From a virus: 22,073 nucleotides of DNA. The stretch covers positions 1 through 22,073 of the IMG/VR virus record IMGVR_UViG_3300009605_000172, one strand, 5' to 3'. Shown here piece by piece: positions 11,101 to 18,700 of the stretch. Numbering within the stretch: position 1 is the first letter of the stretch; each line of letters starts with the position of its first letter. Position numbers and translations under genes: made by a program. Under the pieces are notes generated by a model. It saw only the letters and a list, made by a program, of their open reading frames with translations, made no database searches and was not told the DNA's origin.

Positions 11101-11963
11101 AAATGATTCCAAGAGCCAGTAAGCTTACTGCCACTCATAATAATAGTCGGAACATTATCAGAAGTGGAGCCCTTAACGACATATTCAGAAGAAAAGCCTG
11201 TTGATCCAGACAACAACTCTACGTGGAAATTTGGATGAAGTTTGTTGCCAACTTCAGTTCCTGAAATTTCCACACGGAAACGACCATATGAAGAAGAGAT
11301 ACCATCAGCGGTTCCCCACGAACCACTATTCCAAACATCTACAACAACTTGCCGTCGAGATTCAATAGAGCTATCAAAACTATTTTTATTAAGCCAAAAC
11401 TCAACGCCAAGTCCACCACTTCCTTCTAATTCAAGATTAGACAATCCTTGGCTAGCAGTATTATAAATATTTAAATTATCAAATTGTAAAGTTAATTCTG
11501 GATTGGTTTCCGCATTTAAAGAATAATTTACATTATACCCTTTAAAATAAATCCATTCGTTTTTTGTGGATGAATCATAGCCTTTAGTTTGCTGAGTGAG
11601 AGTACCATAAGACTTACCAAAATTAATATATCCAGTTGTGCGAGGATAGTCATTTTCGAAAATATAGCGATCTAAATATGAACCGGAAAGACTCCAATTA
11701 ATTTTTTCTTTTAGAGATCCATCATAAGGATATTGCTTACGAATATAATTGTAAGCATCTTCATAATATTTTTCTGCTGAACCATATATGGCAAAATTGG
11801 AAGCTGACGTAAAATCAACATGAGGAATAAACCTCTTTTTGTCTTTAATATTTGATCTTAAATAATCGGCGGACTCAACGGAAGAGCCCACGTCCTTCGC
11901 AGTAGAGTTTTCTAAAAGTTTATCGGTTTTTTTGCCACTAAAAAGATCTTTAATATTGGACAT
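2196..11963 (-). CDS. Giant LamG-containing virion protein with tail-protein-I/gp7-like motif (3255 aa)
   Basis: This is the largest gene here. Visible parts, N to C: a conserved-looking head rich in Tyr and Asp (residues 30-115, ending around YLDRYIFENDYPRTTGYI); a LamG/concanavalin-like beta-sandwich at about 180-372, with the hallmark SWNHFALTF near 283 and LDEFRFWKTRRTSEQIGKYW near 355-374; a helical block with YKTKGTEKSFRNLIRSFGV near 607-626, which resembles the (R/K)GT signature of P2 gpI/Afp12/gp7-type baseplate proteins; and a second likely concanavalin-like fold at about 700-910. A long helical region follows at about 1041-1160. Beyond it lies Ser/Gly/Tyr/Asn-rich, beta-type sequence with scattered Cys up to about 2950. 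A C-terminal block at about 2988-3085 contains IEPFAMYIMEFTHTL, and the end is Gly/Pro/Thr-rich (3228-3255). Position after gp25 and gp6 matches gp7/Afp12, but T4 gp7 is only about 1000 residues. Likely role: baseplate wedge arm combined with glycan or host-surface binding. The structural role is fairly sure; gp7 equivalence is inference. The start follows the upstream TGA by 4 bases with only a weak GAG ribosome-binding site. Confidence 0.82.
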   Translation of the reverse strand: MSNIKDLFSGKKTDKLLENSTAKDVGSSVESADYLRSNIKDKKRFIPHVDFTSASNFAIYGSAEKYYEDAYNYIRKQYPYDGSLKEKINWSLSGSYLDRYIFENDYPRTTGYINFGKSYGTLTQQTKGYDSSTKNEWIYFKGYNVNYSLNAETNPELTLQFDNLNIYNTASQGLSNLELEGSGGLGVEFWLNKNSFDSSIESRRQVVVDVWNSGSWGTADGISSSYGRFRVEISGTEVGNKLHPNFHVELLSGSTGFSSEYVVKGSTSDNVPTIIMSGSKLTGSWNHFALTFQNTGSQMVGRLYTNGALTYTCVSGTTMGTVTGSMLGQVGSLVAKVSSSGPARGYGKLSASLDEFRFWKTRRTSEQIGKYWFTQVGGGTNTDVTLAATASTKYSYENPADLGVYYKFNEGIINTSSINSQDAVVLDYAGRVTNGQWTGYSVTSRNTGSAIVSASAASSEFKDPILYSSHPLVSSSLNEKKDVGKWHDETNNSSIYGSLPEWITSDDQNKGNSALRNLTQIMASYFDTLYLQTQAVPGLKNKDYISGSDKPFPFVNRFIDASGFLTSEIFSKATDLEYLDARNDTKKFGDKVNELKNLIYKNIYNNLVYIYKTKGTEKSFRNLIRSFGVDKELINIKLYGDEVTYKLQDNYDNSTVRKRYVDFYAADKLNAVVYQQTASGNSYSRGFISSSGEVQYRGNTYELESYFPKDIQKGISSYFNAAFLTASIYGCHTSGTAGSTAWGTPDYGQFQVQSVRTDTSRPAAFFQLTCSNDGEGLIPKLTSSVFQDVYDGSRWNFAVRIKPKKYPLADGVSGSTTGQYDVEFSGYNYVLDISNNSFLVTSSISAADAQEFLRAKKRFFVGAHRTNTTGTVLQKSNVKSTSLRVWMDYLTSSVLQAHAKDVTNFGSLNPYRDAYITELGAALGSKNVKSIPQLETLILNWDFATVTSSDAGGNFTVPDVSIASSGTNDYSTRWGWLGPIGQHQHTGYGFGFPANATGSIDRRYVHTLELQPPETINSSDMISLVDEDQNKLFSRDTRPESYFFAFEKSMYNTISKEILDIFATIVDFNNLIGEPVNRYRQEYKQMQKLRQLYFERLQNTLDLNKFVEYFKWIDSAISVMLQQLVPGSARFSENVRTMIESHVLERNKYWSKFPTLEMKVSDPEAGVFGINELLYSGKRGLAPIPTTATGSNCEWWHERANRDNPNITSGDSTIDSQRDKFRNANDFRTGSVPNLVVSRKTTATTTTYRGNTYALRNFTKPYRLTVDESPEIHGGSNFPRAKTVEYTHEALKFGSSEQLQIAASSIPMANGNRFDGCDDVIVPNAKNRLEAKVENNGNRFGYTSGKSEIFAPFSLFSSSAKQGYIASVATNFKSNTEIDNYHDDIYGDDKGIPAQGPFTERHVGGRQHRHINVNTGAVDTTLTRPEAWNLSLASNILTISPRTADEPRATMIRDEYAKRPVNIRNIKWGTSSAVAGNYRKDYEIVQTVGRSSNNSFLTKNGGFNPVVSSSAFISDHAGYLLPDFSKFGSTKYVFVERFSSPGSPAASGRGSLDLYAEEYSVYNELNNRNLEVRNALKDWQTNHCGQFGISPTGSPGDGTNPGQHQTNPASYDGVIAAYHKTNRNPVQSALVKSGFDRTIDWNLLDLRGGHITYDRTAATLSKSVGGSAYGEAIAVGTQKLDRSGYISAELTYIGTNNGQRFGLDKNPAAKEQNGGGAGDGPAYTLAFTTAVYVLESNVIVSTAPTTRAVGDIFRILRENENITYQKSTDKGKNFTTFYTSLQPSTTDLYPFIDLKELGTTIKNLKISNPRYDNWFIQHPIPQSELQYAWINDSYNVSQSQPLGYAAGSHDSDGLVPFSVPSGTGSITASAVQFISSSCFDPDWDPPCAEVVNFAQYWHINPAYRQDRYHYTVTGSTNTLEAASWWTTVFGQSINAFFNNVNGPYGYPSWKQIRTGETPVARNHKRNNILSIQARPAYINLPKPSGSAPGEYFNKRPDSFTNFVEPPVTFKYRPLTSELSNVSLRHTYANNKGLWTQRGLPLASPERSIAEFLETPNEKGEAQIYEKLRSSEQYRISFDNNGALLYPEVIFPREANTGLARTRARTRYAETASVINPSVIPLTASLSLGSNGIDRGPNERRTFWRDRRDERNRYLGPNWFCPADESCGLRGEDNYLSFATTISNSCGNQDGHARSVWPFGKEPIVWYPPSQSMPCGNLRVSASSVLGQNQGQDTGELNSINIMKIGGLMGGVVSSSLCNLNNFYDTPSASAYYYWLPHNGLGQAYYDTSDGYQLLWGASSGSYTIELCKGLKWTAAIDSGKNPGFDSYEAYAEDIRGLSKAWTVLPEFRISDHMSYYVEDKSMNFMAKNDKFLSLDGGNITASAVVGDAAPAEPNVRNFNRNFFKEYSFSDFQQYFGKFTDDNKLDRITLKCNAVKKLLPYKGFYPADRTTQLVSLFSGALGQYVTGGALSQSGYPYKYTGGASDVNVSKNCEQQLAMQSLLQPWFAPGILYNTIKSGISVDWPVFTGSYTTNNPYSQYLESSMTGSANVRFPFNSLLDPLSQISVSSSNEGQGGHELLFQAPTYFRGLHFYRGQYASVATAKTRRFPYAEFTSKAGLDQELRLYKSAMHNYLAEIPNFFLRNQNLKYIESLTQTQLGNVIEEGKIYVMDVFLEKTKPSNNHELVMMEDYYNGSVSGTVINNTWGNDNSASFNGKYFGPPYNPMGKGGSDVAVGDDSWGAGGAPGRYNADPAYAPVCPPYFYGKAHARLIYTGSINDRLGGSSQFWDLTKILTSMTMSFRGVDDERRSAWTKYRTWEDGTLNYEGGSAFLNMMNVTASLSIDGIKVDPEEPTNIGLNRWVIAPFMETPVLDFSSSQTPEQGYGRGMWSGYGRIPSGSKGIYFGIESPPQLFLNNPNVRDMTEWFRNTPVGESSAQTTRDARGRRHAAQVGAVTSTEHTQQVGQIADEKIISEAVVAIPFSTRQYGRNSGRARTVSAPIMGKWFFSLGSTARNARSMFTTSMRDAAVLAPTSISDMGRLMKEYIIPPHLDFVKNGSIEPFAMYIMEFTHTLSDLDLADIWQGLMPKISVNAELDTSNITHYTGPNEFFGGKKLPPSSEIRWMVFKVKKKANINYWSMTPASTDDVSYTGHPQDLNPVGLDYSYNWPYDYFSLVELAQVEVEDQFVTRPPIPTGPGGTVRATTRPATTAEVALRAANRTNVAPSASPSTSTTTPTNTGGGGGFTQGGGGTPPGGLTGA
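2201..2217 (-). promoter_or_regulatory. Two ribosome-binding sites before the 351-aa gene
   Basis: The minus strand has AGGAGGT (2211-2217) and AGGAG (2201-2205), 14 and 4 bases before the ATG at 2196. Both are made by the Gly codons of the Gly-rich tail of the 3255-aa protein. The stop and start overlap as TAATG. The arrangement favours coupled translation of the two genes. Confidence 0.65.
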
Positions 11964-11967
11964 GGTT

Positions 11968-13491
11968 TCACTCTATTACTCTAAATTTAAAAGTTTCAGG
12001 TTGTTCTTGGTAAGCACCATTTATATAATAAACAAATTTAATTCCATAAGCATAACCAGTTTCAAGCATTTTCATGTCTAGATCAAAATAACTTCCGGTT
12101 ACATCGTATGAAAGCCTCGTGTGATTTAAACTACCAGTTCCATATTTAATAACATCCTTTTCGTCAATCATCCTAAAAACTTTAAAATAAGCATCATCGA
12201 CAATATCGTTTTGAATTTGTGTAGATGCTACTGTGTAAATAGTTGGACTCCAATCTTTTAAACGTGTAAAGAGGCGCAACCTCGCTGAATCATTATTATA
12301 ATATTCAGATTCCAAATTTGTAATCGTAGTAACATAGCGAGGAATAGAATATATGTTTGAAGAATTAAATTTCTTGGGTATAAAAGAACCTGTATGATAA
12401 ACTTTTACTCCAGAATCTGTAATTGCCGAACCTGATGATCCCGAAAACCACCTATCGAACAAAAGACTTGCCGAAGTATCTAACGCAAAAGAAGCACTAT
12501 AAATTCCAGTTGTTACATACCCTCCAGTAATGGGATTATTTGGTGCCGCCGTTATTTTTTCTCCTGCGCTTGCAGAAGTATATACATTAACATAAAGACG
12601 TTGAAGAGTTCCAAGGTTCGCAATGTCTTTTGGTTGGCCACGCACATAATTGTATAGATAAAGCGTGTTCAAATTATCAGCAGCATTCAAGTTTGAACTT
12701 GAAACATAAAAACTTCCTCTCTGATCTTTTCGTGATGAATCCCATCTTGCTTCAATAACTGGTCGCGAAAAGAAATATTCGCTACTTCTTGCAGAAAACT
12801 TTTTGGTGTAATATGATTGTGAGCCACTTTCTTGACTTTGCGAAAGCATTATGCCCACGCCATAATTGTTATAATCGCCAGCGATCCATTTTTCTACAAG
12901 ACCAGTAATTCTAACCTCTAAATCTCCGGTTCCTTTTTCACCAAATGTTCCCTTGTAATTAAATTCATTATATGTGGTTGTGGGAGAGCCATTCCACGAA
13001 GCACTCAAATAGCTGCCGCCAGTTAAGGTTGTGCCATCATCATTTGTCCAAACTGTATGAGCACTCGCATTAATCCAGTTTGAACCTGTTCCATCATAAG
13101 TTAAATCTGAATATTCTTCCATGTCTAAACCTTGACCTTCTTCCCAAGATTGAGAGACTGGAGAAATTACCAATGTAAAATTTCTAGGAAGCGTTGCTGT
13201 ATGTTTTACATTATAAAGTCTTAAATAAAAATCAACACTTCCGCTAGCCGGAATTGTTCCCGCAGTACGATCTGCCTGTATTGTTGTTGTAGCATCAGCC
13301 GTCACAACAGGAAATTTAGTAAGAATTCGAGTAAGTTCAGAGGAACCACTCGCTTCTTGGGCATAAATGGAAAAAACTTCTAAAGAATCAGCCAAACCCA
13401 TATTACTGCCAGTGCCGCGAGTAACCAAATTGGCATCAAAGGCATTCGTAATTGTGTTATCGTTTATAGCTGTATATCTTTTAATGCCCAT
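11968..13491 (-). CDS. DNRLRE-like beta-sandwich virion protein (507 aa)
   Basis: The protein is rich in Ser, Thr, Gly, Tyr and Asn, with alternating beta-strand patterns and no membrane segment. Residues about 111-170 contain SQSWEEGQGLDM followed by spaced Trp residues. Residues about 193-250 contain VRITGLVEKWIAGDYNNYG, then Ser-rich text, KKFSARSSEYFFSRPVIEAR and W. The order (Trp repeats, V-x-x-W-x-x-G-x-x-NYG, later a Ser-Ser-Glu and R-P-x-I-E) is the layout I associate with DNRLRE-type beta-sandwich domains found in surface and adhesive proteins. I judge this by eye, not from a search. The C-terminal half (about 265-507) has no recognisable domain. The ATG directly follows the TAA of the gp6-like gene with no spacer. 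The only Shine-Dalgarno candidate, AAAGGA, is encoded in the last gp6 codons about 12 bases upstream, so expression probably depends on coupling. Between gp6 and the LamG giant, it is probably a baseplate-associated or decoration protein. Confidence 0.78.
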   Translation of the reverse strand: MGIKRYTAINDNTITNAFDANLVTRGTGSNMGLADSLEVFSIYAQEASGSSELTRILTKFPVVTADATTTIQADRTAGTIPASGSVDFYLRLYNVKHTATLPRNFTLVISPVSQSWEEGQGLDMEEYSDLTYDGTGSNWINASAHTVWTNDDGTTLTGGSYLSASWNGSPTTTYNEFNYKGTFGEKGTGDLEVRITGLVEKWIAGDYNNYGVGIMLSQSQESGSQSYYTKKFSARSSEYFFSRPVIEARWDSSRKDQRGSFYVSSSNLNAADNLNTLYLYNYVRGQPKDIANLGTLQRLYVNVYTSASAGEKITAAPNNPITGGYVTTGIYSASFALDTSASLLFDRWFSGSSGSAITDSGVKVYHTGSFIPKKFNSSNIYSIPRYVTTITNLESEYYNNDSARLRLFTRLKDWSPTIYTVASTQIQNDIVDDAYFKVFRMIDEKDVIKYGTGSLNHTRLSYDVTGSYFDLDMKMLETGYAYGIKFVYYINGAYQEQPETFKFRVIE

Positions 13492-15294
13492 TTATTTAAT
13501 CGTTCCTTTGATATCAATATCTGGATATTTAATCTCAAAAATTACATTTTTGGGAGCATTAATATATCTGCCATCTGCGGAAAAACTTTGTTCAATATCC
13601 ATTATTTCGTTTGAATAACTTGCGCCCTCTTTTTGAACTATTTTAACGCTTGTTACATCAACAATATTTTTCATTTTATTAAGTTGATTGAAAATATTTG
13701 TGATATAAAATGGTTCTCCAATTTCATATTTTCTATTATAATGATTTGATAATTGTAAAATAGCATCACTCAATACATCAAACTTATTCGCTTCCATCGT
13801 AGCAACCGCAGTAAATTCAATTCCCAAATTTACAATTTTGGCATCTAAAATATCAATAGTGTCACTTATCATTCTGCCTTGATTAAGCCATTGTTTTAAA
13901 TTTTGCTTTATTGCGCTATTTGCCGCTATCAAAGTGCTATCAACATCTTCAGAAATTACATAAATATTGAGATTTCTTTTAAACGAAGTCGGGTCACGAA
14001 CAATATTTACTCGTTTAAGAGCACCAAATTGAGGAGGCATTGAATAGCACATACTTTGATAATCTTGTGATGTTACTGCTCTATTCTGTGCAGAAAAAAC
14101 ATTGTATATTCTAGTTTTAAGTTCTTCCACAGATGGCAAAGTAACATCTCCAGTAATAGGTTCTTCATTAGTTACCTCAAGAGAACTAAGGACAGTCCCA
14201 AGGGAATCAGAGCTTAAAGAACTTAAGTTTTCAAAATCCCAAATAGGGGCATCAACAGTAGTTAAAGAATTTGCTGAAACATTTGTATCCGCTGCGTCAT
14301 TTACTCGATAAATAATAGTTAAGGTTGTGTTCGAAGGAGCAACACCAAATTTATCTGTTTTTAAGAAATTGGTCGGATCAATAGTTGCATCAGAAACATA
14401 ATCTTTTCCATGAACCTTCATAACAACGGTGCTTGGATCTACTATAGAATCTACCGCTTGAGTTGTAGTTTCTGAGCCATAGCCAAATTGTAAAAAGATA
14501 TCATTTTCTGTTCTTTCTACAACAAAACGTCGAGGAACAACAAAAGGCCGTAAAACGTTTTGAGTCACATCTTTGTTGGATCCTTGATTGAGTGTAGCCT
14601 TATAGATTGTATCTTGCGAAAGAAAATCAACTTCAAAATATTCATTACCGTTTGTATCGATCACCGATATAATTTCAGTAATATCTTCGCCCGCCACTTT
14701 TATTCTGCGAAACTTTTGATATTTTCCAATTGTAGTTGCTTGTCTATCAACCCGACCAGAAACAACTTGACCTTTTGCTTTTATAGCAAAAGAAGTTGGA
14801 GCGCCAGTGGTATTATTAACATTGGCAACAACAATTTCATTATTTGGATTTGCAAAATTAATATCTTCGTTTAAGTTAAACCCAATTCCATCTACAGAAG
14901 TAAGCACCGTACCGCGACGTAATCTGGGTATATAATTCGAATCCGGTCCTGCTTGAGTTGTGGAAGCGGGGACGATAATATAAAAAGTTGCTTCTCCATA
15001 AGATGATGCGGCGGGCTGGAATCTATAGCCCATTTGTCGTCCCAATTTGATGATATTCTCATACTCAATGGCAGTATCGAGGAAAGACTCATTAACGCTA
15101 TAGTCCAAATAAAATGATAAAATATCACCAATATACGCAGTAGTATCGACCATCAATGAACCAAAGCCCGCTTCACTGAAATCTTGGAATGTATTTGGAT
15201 AATATCTTTTTGCGTAATCTATTAAATCACTGCGAATAGAATTAAAATCTCTTGATGTATAATCAATAAGCGGATATTGTTTTTTTGAACTCAA
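13492..15294 (-). CDS. Baseplate wedge protein, gp6 / baseplate J-like (TTG start)
   Basis: The N-terminus carries the strong signature of T4-like gp6 wedge proteins: YPLIDYTSRDFNSIRSDLID (residues about 7-26), then FSEAGFGSLMVDTTAYIGDI and LSFYLDYSVNESFLDTA up to about 78. The middle and C-terminal parts include AVTSQDYQSMCYS, PPQFGALKRVNIVRDP (about 420-436) and NIYVISEDVDSTLIAANSAI, which fit the baseplate J core. Length (600) is close to T4 gp6 (660). In family members this protein dimerises to link neighbouring wedges of the contractile baseplate, next to gp25 and gp7. The start is TTG at 15294-15292. An in-frame TAG lies just upstream (15310-15312), no in-frame ATG occurs before about residue 48, and the conserved N-terminus begins right after the TTG. 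AAAGGGG with an 8-base spacer supports it. The gene lies 26 bases after the gp25-like gene and abuts the next gene. Confidence 0.93.
   Translation of the reverse strand: MSSKKQYPLIDYTSRDFNSIRSDLIDYAKRYYPNTFQDFSEAGFGSLMVDTTAYIGDILSFYLDYSVNESFLDTAIEYENIIKLGRQMGYRFQPAASSYGEATFYIIVPASTTQAGPDSNYIPRLRRGTVLTSVDGIGFNLNEDINFANPNNEIVVANVNNTTGAPTSFAIKAKGQVVSGRVDRQATTIGKYQKFRRIKVAGEDITEIISVIDTNGNEYFEVDFLSQDTIYKATLNQGSNKDVTQNVLRPFVVPRRFVVERTENDIFLQFGYGSETTTQAVDSIVDPSTVVMKVHGKDYVSDATIDPTNFLKTDKFGVAPSNTTLTIIYRVNDAADTNVSANSLTTVDAPIWDFENLSSLSSDSLGTVLSSLEVTNEEPITGDVTLPSVEELKTRIYNVFSAQNRAVTSQDYQSMCYSMPPQFGALKRVNIVRDPTSFKRNLNIYVISEDVDSTLIAANSAIKQNLKQWLNQGRMISDTIDILDAKIVNLGIEFTAVATMEANKFDVLSDAILQLSNHYNRKYEIGEPFYITNIFNQLNKMKNIVDVTSVKIVQKEGASYSNEIMDIEQSFSADGRYINAPKNVIFEIKYPDIDIKGTIK
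13504..13509 (-). promoter_or_regulatory. Weak, distant ribosome-binding site of 507-aa gene
   Basis: AAAGGA on the minus strand is encoded by the final codons of the gp6-like gene, 12 bases before the ATG at 13491, which is longer than usual. The ATG follows the gp6 stop with no gap. Coupling rather than independent initiation is the likely mode. Confidence 0.45.
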
Positions 15295-15302
15295 ACGTCT
15301 TT

Positions 15303-15309
15303 CCCCTTT
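15303..15309 (-). promoter_or_regulatory. Ribosome-binding site that decides the TTG start of gp6-like gene
   Basis: The minus strand reads AAAGGGG with an 8-base spacer to TTG at 15294. An in-frame stop lies just upstream and no in-frame ATG is near, so this site fixes the TTG as the start. Confidence 0.75.
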
Positions 15310-15320
15310 CTATCAAATAA

Positions 15321-15710
15321 TTAGTCGTCGGGTAAAGTTAGTTCTAATTTGTCGATAGTACCCAAAGGCTTAATAACATATTCCACAGCAACACTCAAAT
15401 AATGCGGGTCCAAAGAACCATCAACCGCAGATGAGTCAAATTTTATATCAACAATATCAATATATGGAAGATATTTCAACACTTGCTCACTTATTTTTCC
15501 AGAAATTCTGCTATAGAGTCCTGGGGCATCCATCTCAAACAAATATCTTTTTAGGCCAATTCCAAAATTTAAATCCATCACTCGTTCGCCAGGAATTGTA
15601 AACATTAAATTTTTAAAATTTTGTTTAACCAACTCTACATAATCAGTTATAAGCATATAACCGTTTAGCGTATCTCTTACAAGCGGCAATTTTGGAGTTA
15701 ATCCTGCCAT
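15321..15710 (-). CDS. Baseplate wedge protein gp25-like (GPW/gp25 family)
   Basis: This 129-residue protein matches the length and pattern of the GPW/gp25 family (T4 gp25 is 132 aa). The key block is VKQNFKNLMFTIPGERVMDL followed by NFGIGLKRYLFE at about residues 29-60. The Gly-Glu-Arg...Phe-Gly core is the conserved element that contacts the sheath and the other wedge subunits in contractile baseplates and in type VI (TssE) systems. The rest is a short alpha/beta domain ending in an acidic tail. Older names call gp25 a lysozyme, but no catalytic site is expected or seen. The ATG is preceded by a perfect GGAGGTGA that overlaps the end of the 2117-aa gene, with its TAG lying between the site and the start. 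Translation is therefore likely coupled. With the gp6-like gene downstream, it identifies the operon as a contractile baseplate locus. Confidence 0.93.
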   Translation of the reverse strand: MAGLTPKLPLVRDTLNGYMLITDYVELVKQNFKNLMFTIPGERVMDLNFGIGLKRYLFEMDAPGLYSRISGKISEQVLKYLPYIDIVDIKFDSSAVDGSLDPHYLSVAVEYVIKPLGTIDKLELTLPDD

Positions 15711-15713
15711 TTT

Positions 15714-18700
15714 CTATTCACCTCCATTATTCGTGCCAACGTCGGCTGCTGGTCCAGCAAATGGCGGCAAACCGCTATCGATGCTACCGCAAGGTTTCTT
15801 TTCATCCCCTGGTGATGGCTGTTGAATATCTTCATCCTTATTAAGTAGTTTCTCCGGCCATTCAAGATCCTGCAACCAATTAGGTGCAGGCTTTAAATCA
15901 AGCCCCCAATATGCCAATCCAAACGGTGTAATCGGTATTCCAGGCCAAAACATCGGTAACAATGTTACAGGAAGCATGGCCAAACTAATCATCCAAATAT
16001 CTGGTTCAGGTATAAGATTATCTTCTACGGGATCAAACCATGAATCAGGCGGTTTTGCAGGAACGCTTACTTTTTCACAAGTTAGAGGATCAATCTCACC
16101 ACCACCACCCTCGGCCATGGCGGCAATAGATGCCGCAATTTGCTGGGCTTGGTTTGCCGACGCCTGGGCTGCTGCAATCAATTTATTTGTTAAATGAACA
16201 GCGTCAACAATTTTTCGAGAAATTGCAATATTAGTATCAAATATTTCTGTAAAGCCTTTAAAAACCAACATCGCTGCTTTAACTGCCATAAGTGCTAATG
16301 TTTTAGCGAGTCCTTCGAGATCCATGCCATTAATACTTGCAATGGCCATATCTTTACTAGATGGCCCACAATCACCAGCAAATGGATTGCCACTATGCAA
16401 AAGAGCGAAGAATAATCGCTTCAAAATTACTATAGTACCATCAAAAAGTCCGGGTATATCTTTAAACGATGCCAAATATGCTGAAGAATATACATTACAT
16501 AATGACAACATTCGATCAAGCGGAAACATATATTTAAACAAGCCTTTGAACTCATCAGTCTTTTTAAGGTCTGCATACAAACCATCGTCGCCCAAGAGTC
16601 TTTCATAATATTCATTTGTAAAAAAACCAACAGTGTCTGTTGCTGGCTGATTGGTTTGATCATTCCATATCTGTCTTATAATATCTTCGCGCCGAACCTC
16701 TCTCATCAAAGTCTCGCCAGGAATTTCTTGCTCAACACTCACAATTGGCACAACATGTGCCCATCGTTCACCACGAACATTACACTTATCGTTTTCTGCA
16801 TTACAAAATTCTTTTACGAAAAGAGCCTTTTCTTTCATGGCTACATCTTCCCAGGTTCCACCAACTTGTCCGTTTGTCGGACTCCATTGCCTAATTTCTG
16901 CAAATGGAGGCTGTACCGGATTAGTTGTGGGATCTCTAAGATCTCTCCATGCAAAATCACTGGGATGATAACGCCAACACATTGATTTTGCGGTGAATCC
17001 TTGCCCTCCCTGTTGAAAATCGCGAGACTGTAAATTCTCTATGAATTCATTATCTTTCATAGGAGTAACATATGAAATGCGTACACCAACTGAAACTTTT
17101 TCAAAAAAATCGCTTAACAACCAATCTGCACCTTCCTCTATGATTCCCATAGACTTTGCTTGCTGCTCACCGCAGCTTGCATATTCGGCAAACTCGCGAA
17201 TTAGAAGTTTTCTTAATTTTTCTGGATGACAGTTCAAAGGAATACCAGTAGTGTTGGGTGATCCGTTTTCATTAAAACGCTCAGTAATATATTCTTGAAA
17301 CTTTTCAATATTAACAACACCTTTTAAAAATTCTGTGCGTGTTCCACCATCAACAAAATTTGAATTTTTCCATTTAGCTTCTTCAATGGGGATCATAAAT
17401 TGATTACCTGATTGACGATATGTTGGATCAGTTTGCATTTTATGTCTAAACGAATCAACAAATTCTTGTCGAGTTCTAACAACTGGTTGTCCTTGAGCAT
17501 CAGTTGTTCTTTCCTGCCATTCAACATTCCAACCCCCGCCCGGTTGTTGTTCTTGGAGATTTTCAAAGGGCATTCCTTGATATGGAAGTTCTTTAATCCT
17601 TAAATAAAATTCAGTAATAAAGTTGCCATTTTCAAAACTTTCTCCTGGGTTGTATGGCATTTCGCGACGGGCAATACCGCCGATAGAAACTTGTTGCCGC
17701 AATCTTGTTGCCATATCTTCGCGAGCGCCAGCAGCGCGACCAAACAGCCGATCTACCGAATTCTCATCGCCTGTCGCTCCAGCAATATCATTAATCCATC
17801 GATTATAATGTTCTACCCCAGCATGACTCTCATTGACTCCATATGTTCTCATAAATTCGCCTTTTTCCCATATCAAAATCGATCTTATAGAATCCATATC
17901 AAAGTCAAGAAGGCTTAAATATGGCATTCCAATCCACCTTAAATCCATTGCACGCCTTAAGTTTTGTATTTGGTGTCCGTTGGCGCTTGCGCCCACTCTG
18001 TTTGTAAGGCCAAAAGGCTCGGTGGGCTGCCCGCGCATCTCGCGCCAAGCATCATCTGGTGGTCTTGTTCCGTGAACTGTAGCCGGGTCTCCCTCGCCCC
18101 ACCTCGGCGCGTCCTCCAAAATCTTTTTTGCTCTCGCCAGGCGGGCTGCGATCGCCAACTCGGCCTTGAGCGCCTTCCGAAAACCATCAGGTGACGCAGC
18201 GACACTCTGAAAATCGGGAACCCAGGCTCTTACATCGCTGCTGTGGTTCCAAGTCATCAAGAAATATTCGATATACCCTGACCTTCCCATTAACCATTCA
18301 AGGTGTGCTACTATGGAGTCCTCGTCCGCGCTGCTAGTGAAGTCCTCCATCAGTTCCAAGATGGCGCTGACCATGCGTGCCGCGCTTCTTCCAAGACTAG
18401 CGCGTGTAATCTGCTCCCATTCGCGAGCCTCTGCGCCAAAATCATAATTATTCAAGAAAAATCCTGGGTAAATTACAGTTGTTGCGGGATATTGACCTGT
18501 GGCTGTAACGGGATATGTAAAAGCATAATTAGAGGGAGAAACTGAATCATATGCCGGAGGTAAATGTTGTATTCGAGACCCGCCCGACATGAGCGCCGCG
18601 CTTGAAGCGCGTGCATACAAAGGCGCTGCAATCATTCGAAGATAAACGGCCATTGCCTTTTCTTCATAAGAAGATACCCCAAATTCATAAGGTGTGTCAG

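Noticed and set aside
2196-11963. Diversity-generating retroelement target in the LamG giant
   Set aside because: No reverse transcriptase, template repeat or near-identical DNA repeat is visible in the window.
15321-15710. Lysozyme activity for the gp25-like protein
   Set aside because: The name is historical. The sequence shows the structural GPW/gp25 core and no lysozyme catalytic arrangement.
17957-18205. Open frames on both strands in the GC-rich patch (17957-18205 minus, 17964-18194 plus)
   Set aside because: High GC removes stop codons in all frames. The frames lie wholly inside the intact 2117-aa gene, lack ribosome-binding sites and read as low-complexity Arg/Ser text.
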